Assembly: GCA_001838165.1 (NCBI GenBank)
Contig: KV835886.1
Span: forward strand, 33,826-47,243
DNA length: 13,418 nt
Direction of reading: 5' to 3'
Source of the DNA: Actinomyces sp. HMSC035G02
GTDB taxonomy: Bacteria > Actinomycetota > Actinomycetes > Actinomycetales > Actinomycetaceae
The notes under the pieces were generated by a model. That model saw only the letters and a list, made by a program, of their open reading frames with translations, ran no database searches and was not told the origin of the DNA. This document shows, one piece after another, positions 13,405-13,418 of this stretch. The position numbers were made by a program, and so were the translations under genes. Every line of letters begins with the position of its first letter. The first letter of the stretch is position 1.

Positions 13405-13418
13405 CTGCGACTTGTTCA

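Noticed and set aside
1..13418. CRISPR array
   Set aside because: No regularly spaced short repeats with unique spacers; the repeat pairs found have two or three copies and uneven structure.

Overview
The window looks like the chromosome of a high-GC actinobacterium. The genes are strongly GC-rich, with G/C-ending codons, GTG starts, a lipobox lipoprotein, a fused ModBC transporter and a CCA-encoding tRNA-Ser. A giant activase-type iron-sulfur protein points to an anaerobic or facultatively anaerobic lifestyle. An Actinomyces/Schaalia-like host is my best guess, but that is inference; no marker gene here settles it.

Layout, left to right. Positions 1-111 are an AT-rich, MITE-like segment with perfect 14-bp terminal inverted repeats. 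A small MogA/MoaB-like protein (149-661, minus) is divergent from a molybdate uptake operon, modA (1005-1799) and a fused modBC (1809-3791), across a 343-bp control region. Next is a single very large gene (4092-8657, plus) with its own promoter and ribosome binding site. It encodes 1521 residues: two complete activase-type ATPase modules in tandem, followed by cysteine-rich regions related to the DUF2229/COG3580 and COG3581 families. A perfect 19-bp hairpin (8673-8714) separates it from a convergent, shortened and active-site-degenerate glycoside hydrolase family 2 gene (8761-10368, minus). An OPT-family transporter gene (10668-12668, minus) follows, with a terminator and duplicated terminator-arm repeats after its stop. 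The window ends with tRNA-Ser(CGA) (12913-12999 plus encoded CCA), its terminator, and about 300 bp of GC-rich imperfect tandem repeats. These run into another copy of the motif that opens the window (13388-13404).

How the genes may work together. ModA and ModBC import molybdate, and the divergent MogA-like protein suggests a molybdenum-cofactor role, although two residues expected to be catalytic in MogA appear replaced. No molybdoenzyme is encoded in the window. The giant activase fusion is the most intriguing gene: by family logic it should use ATP to drive electrons to very low potential, and it carries both donor-like and acceptor-like parts in one chain. Its substrate is unknown. The GH2 protein looks like a pseudoenzyme rather than an active beta-galactosidase. 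The OPT transporter and tRNA appear to be independent transcription units.
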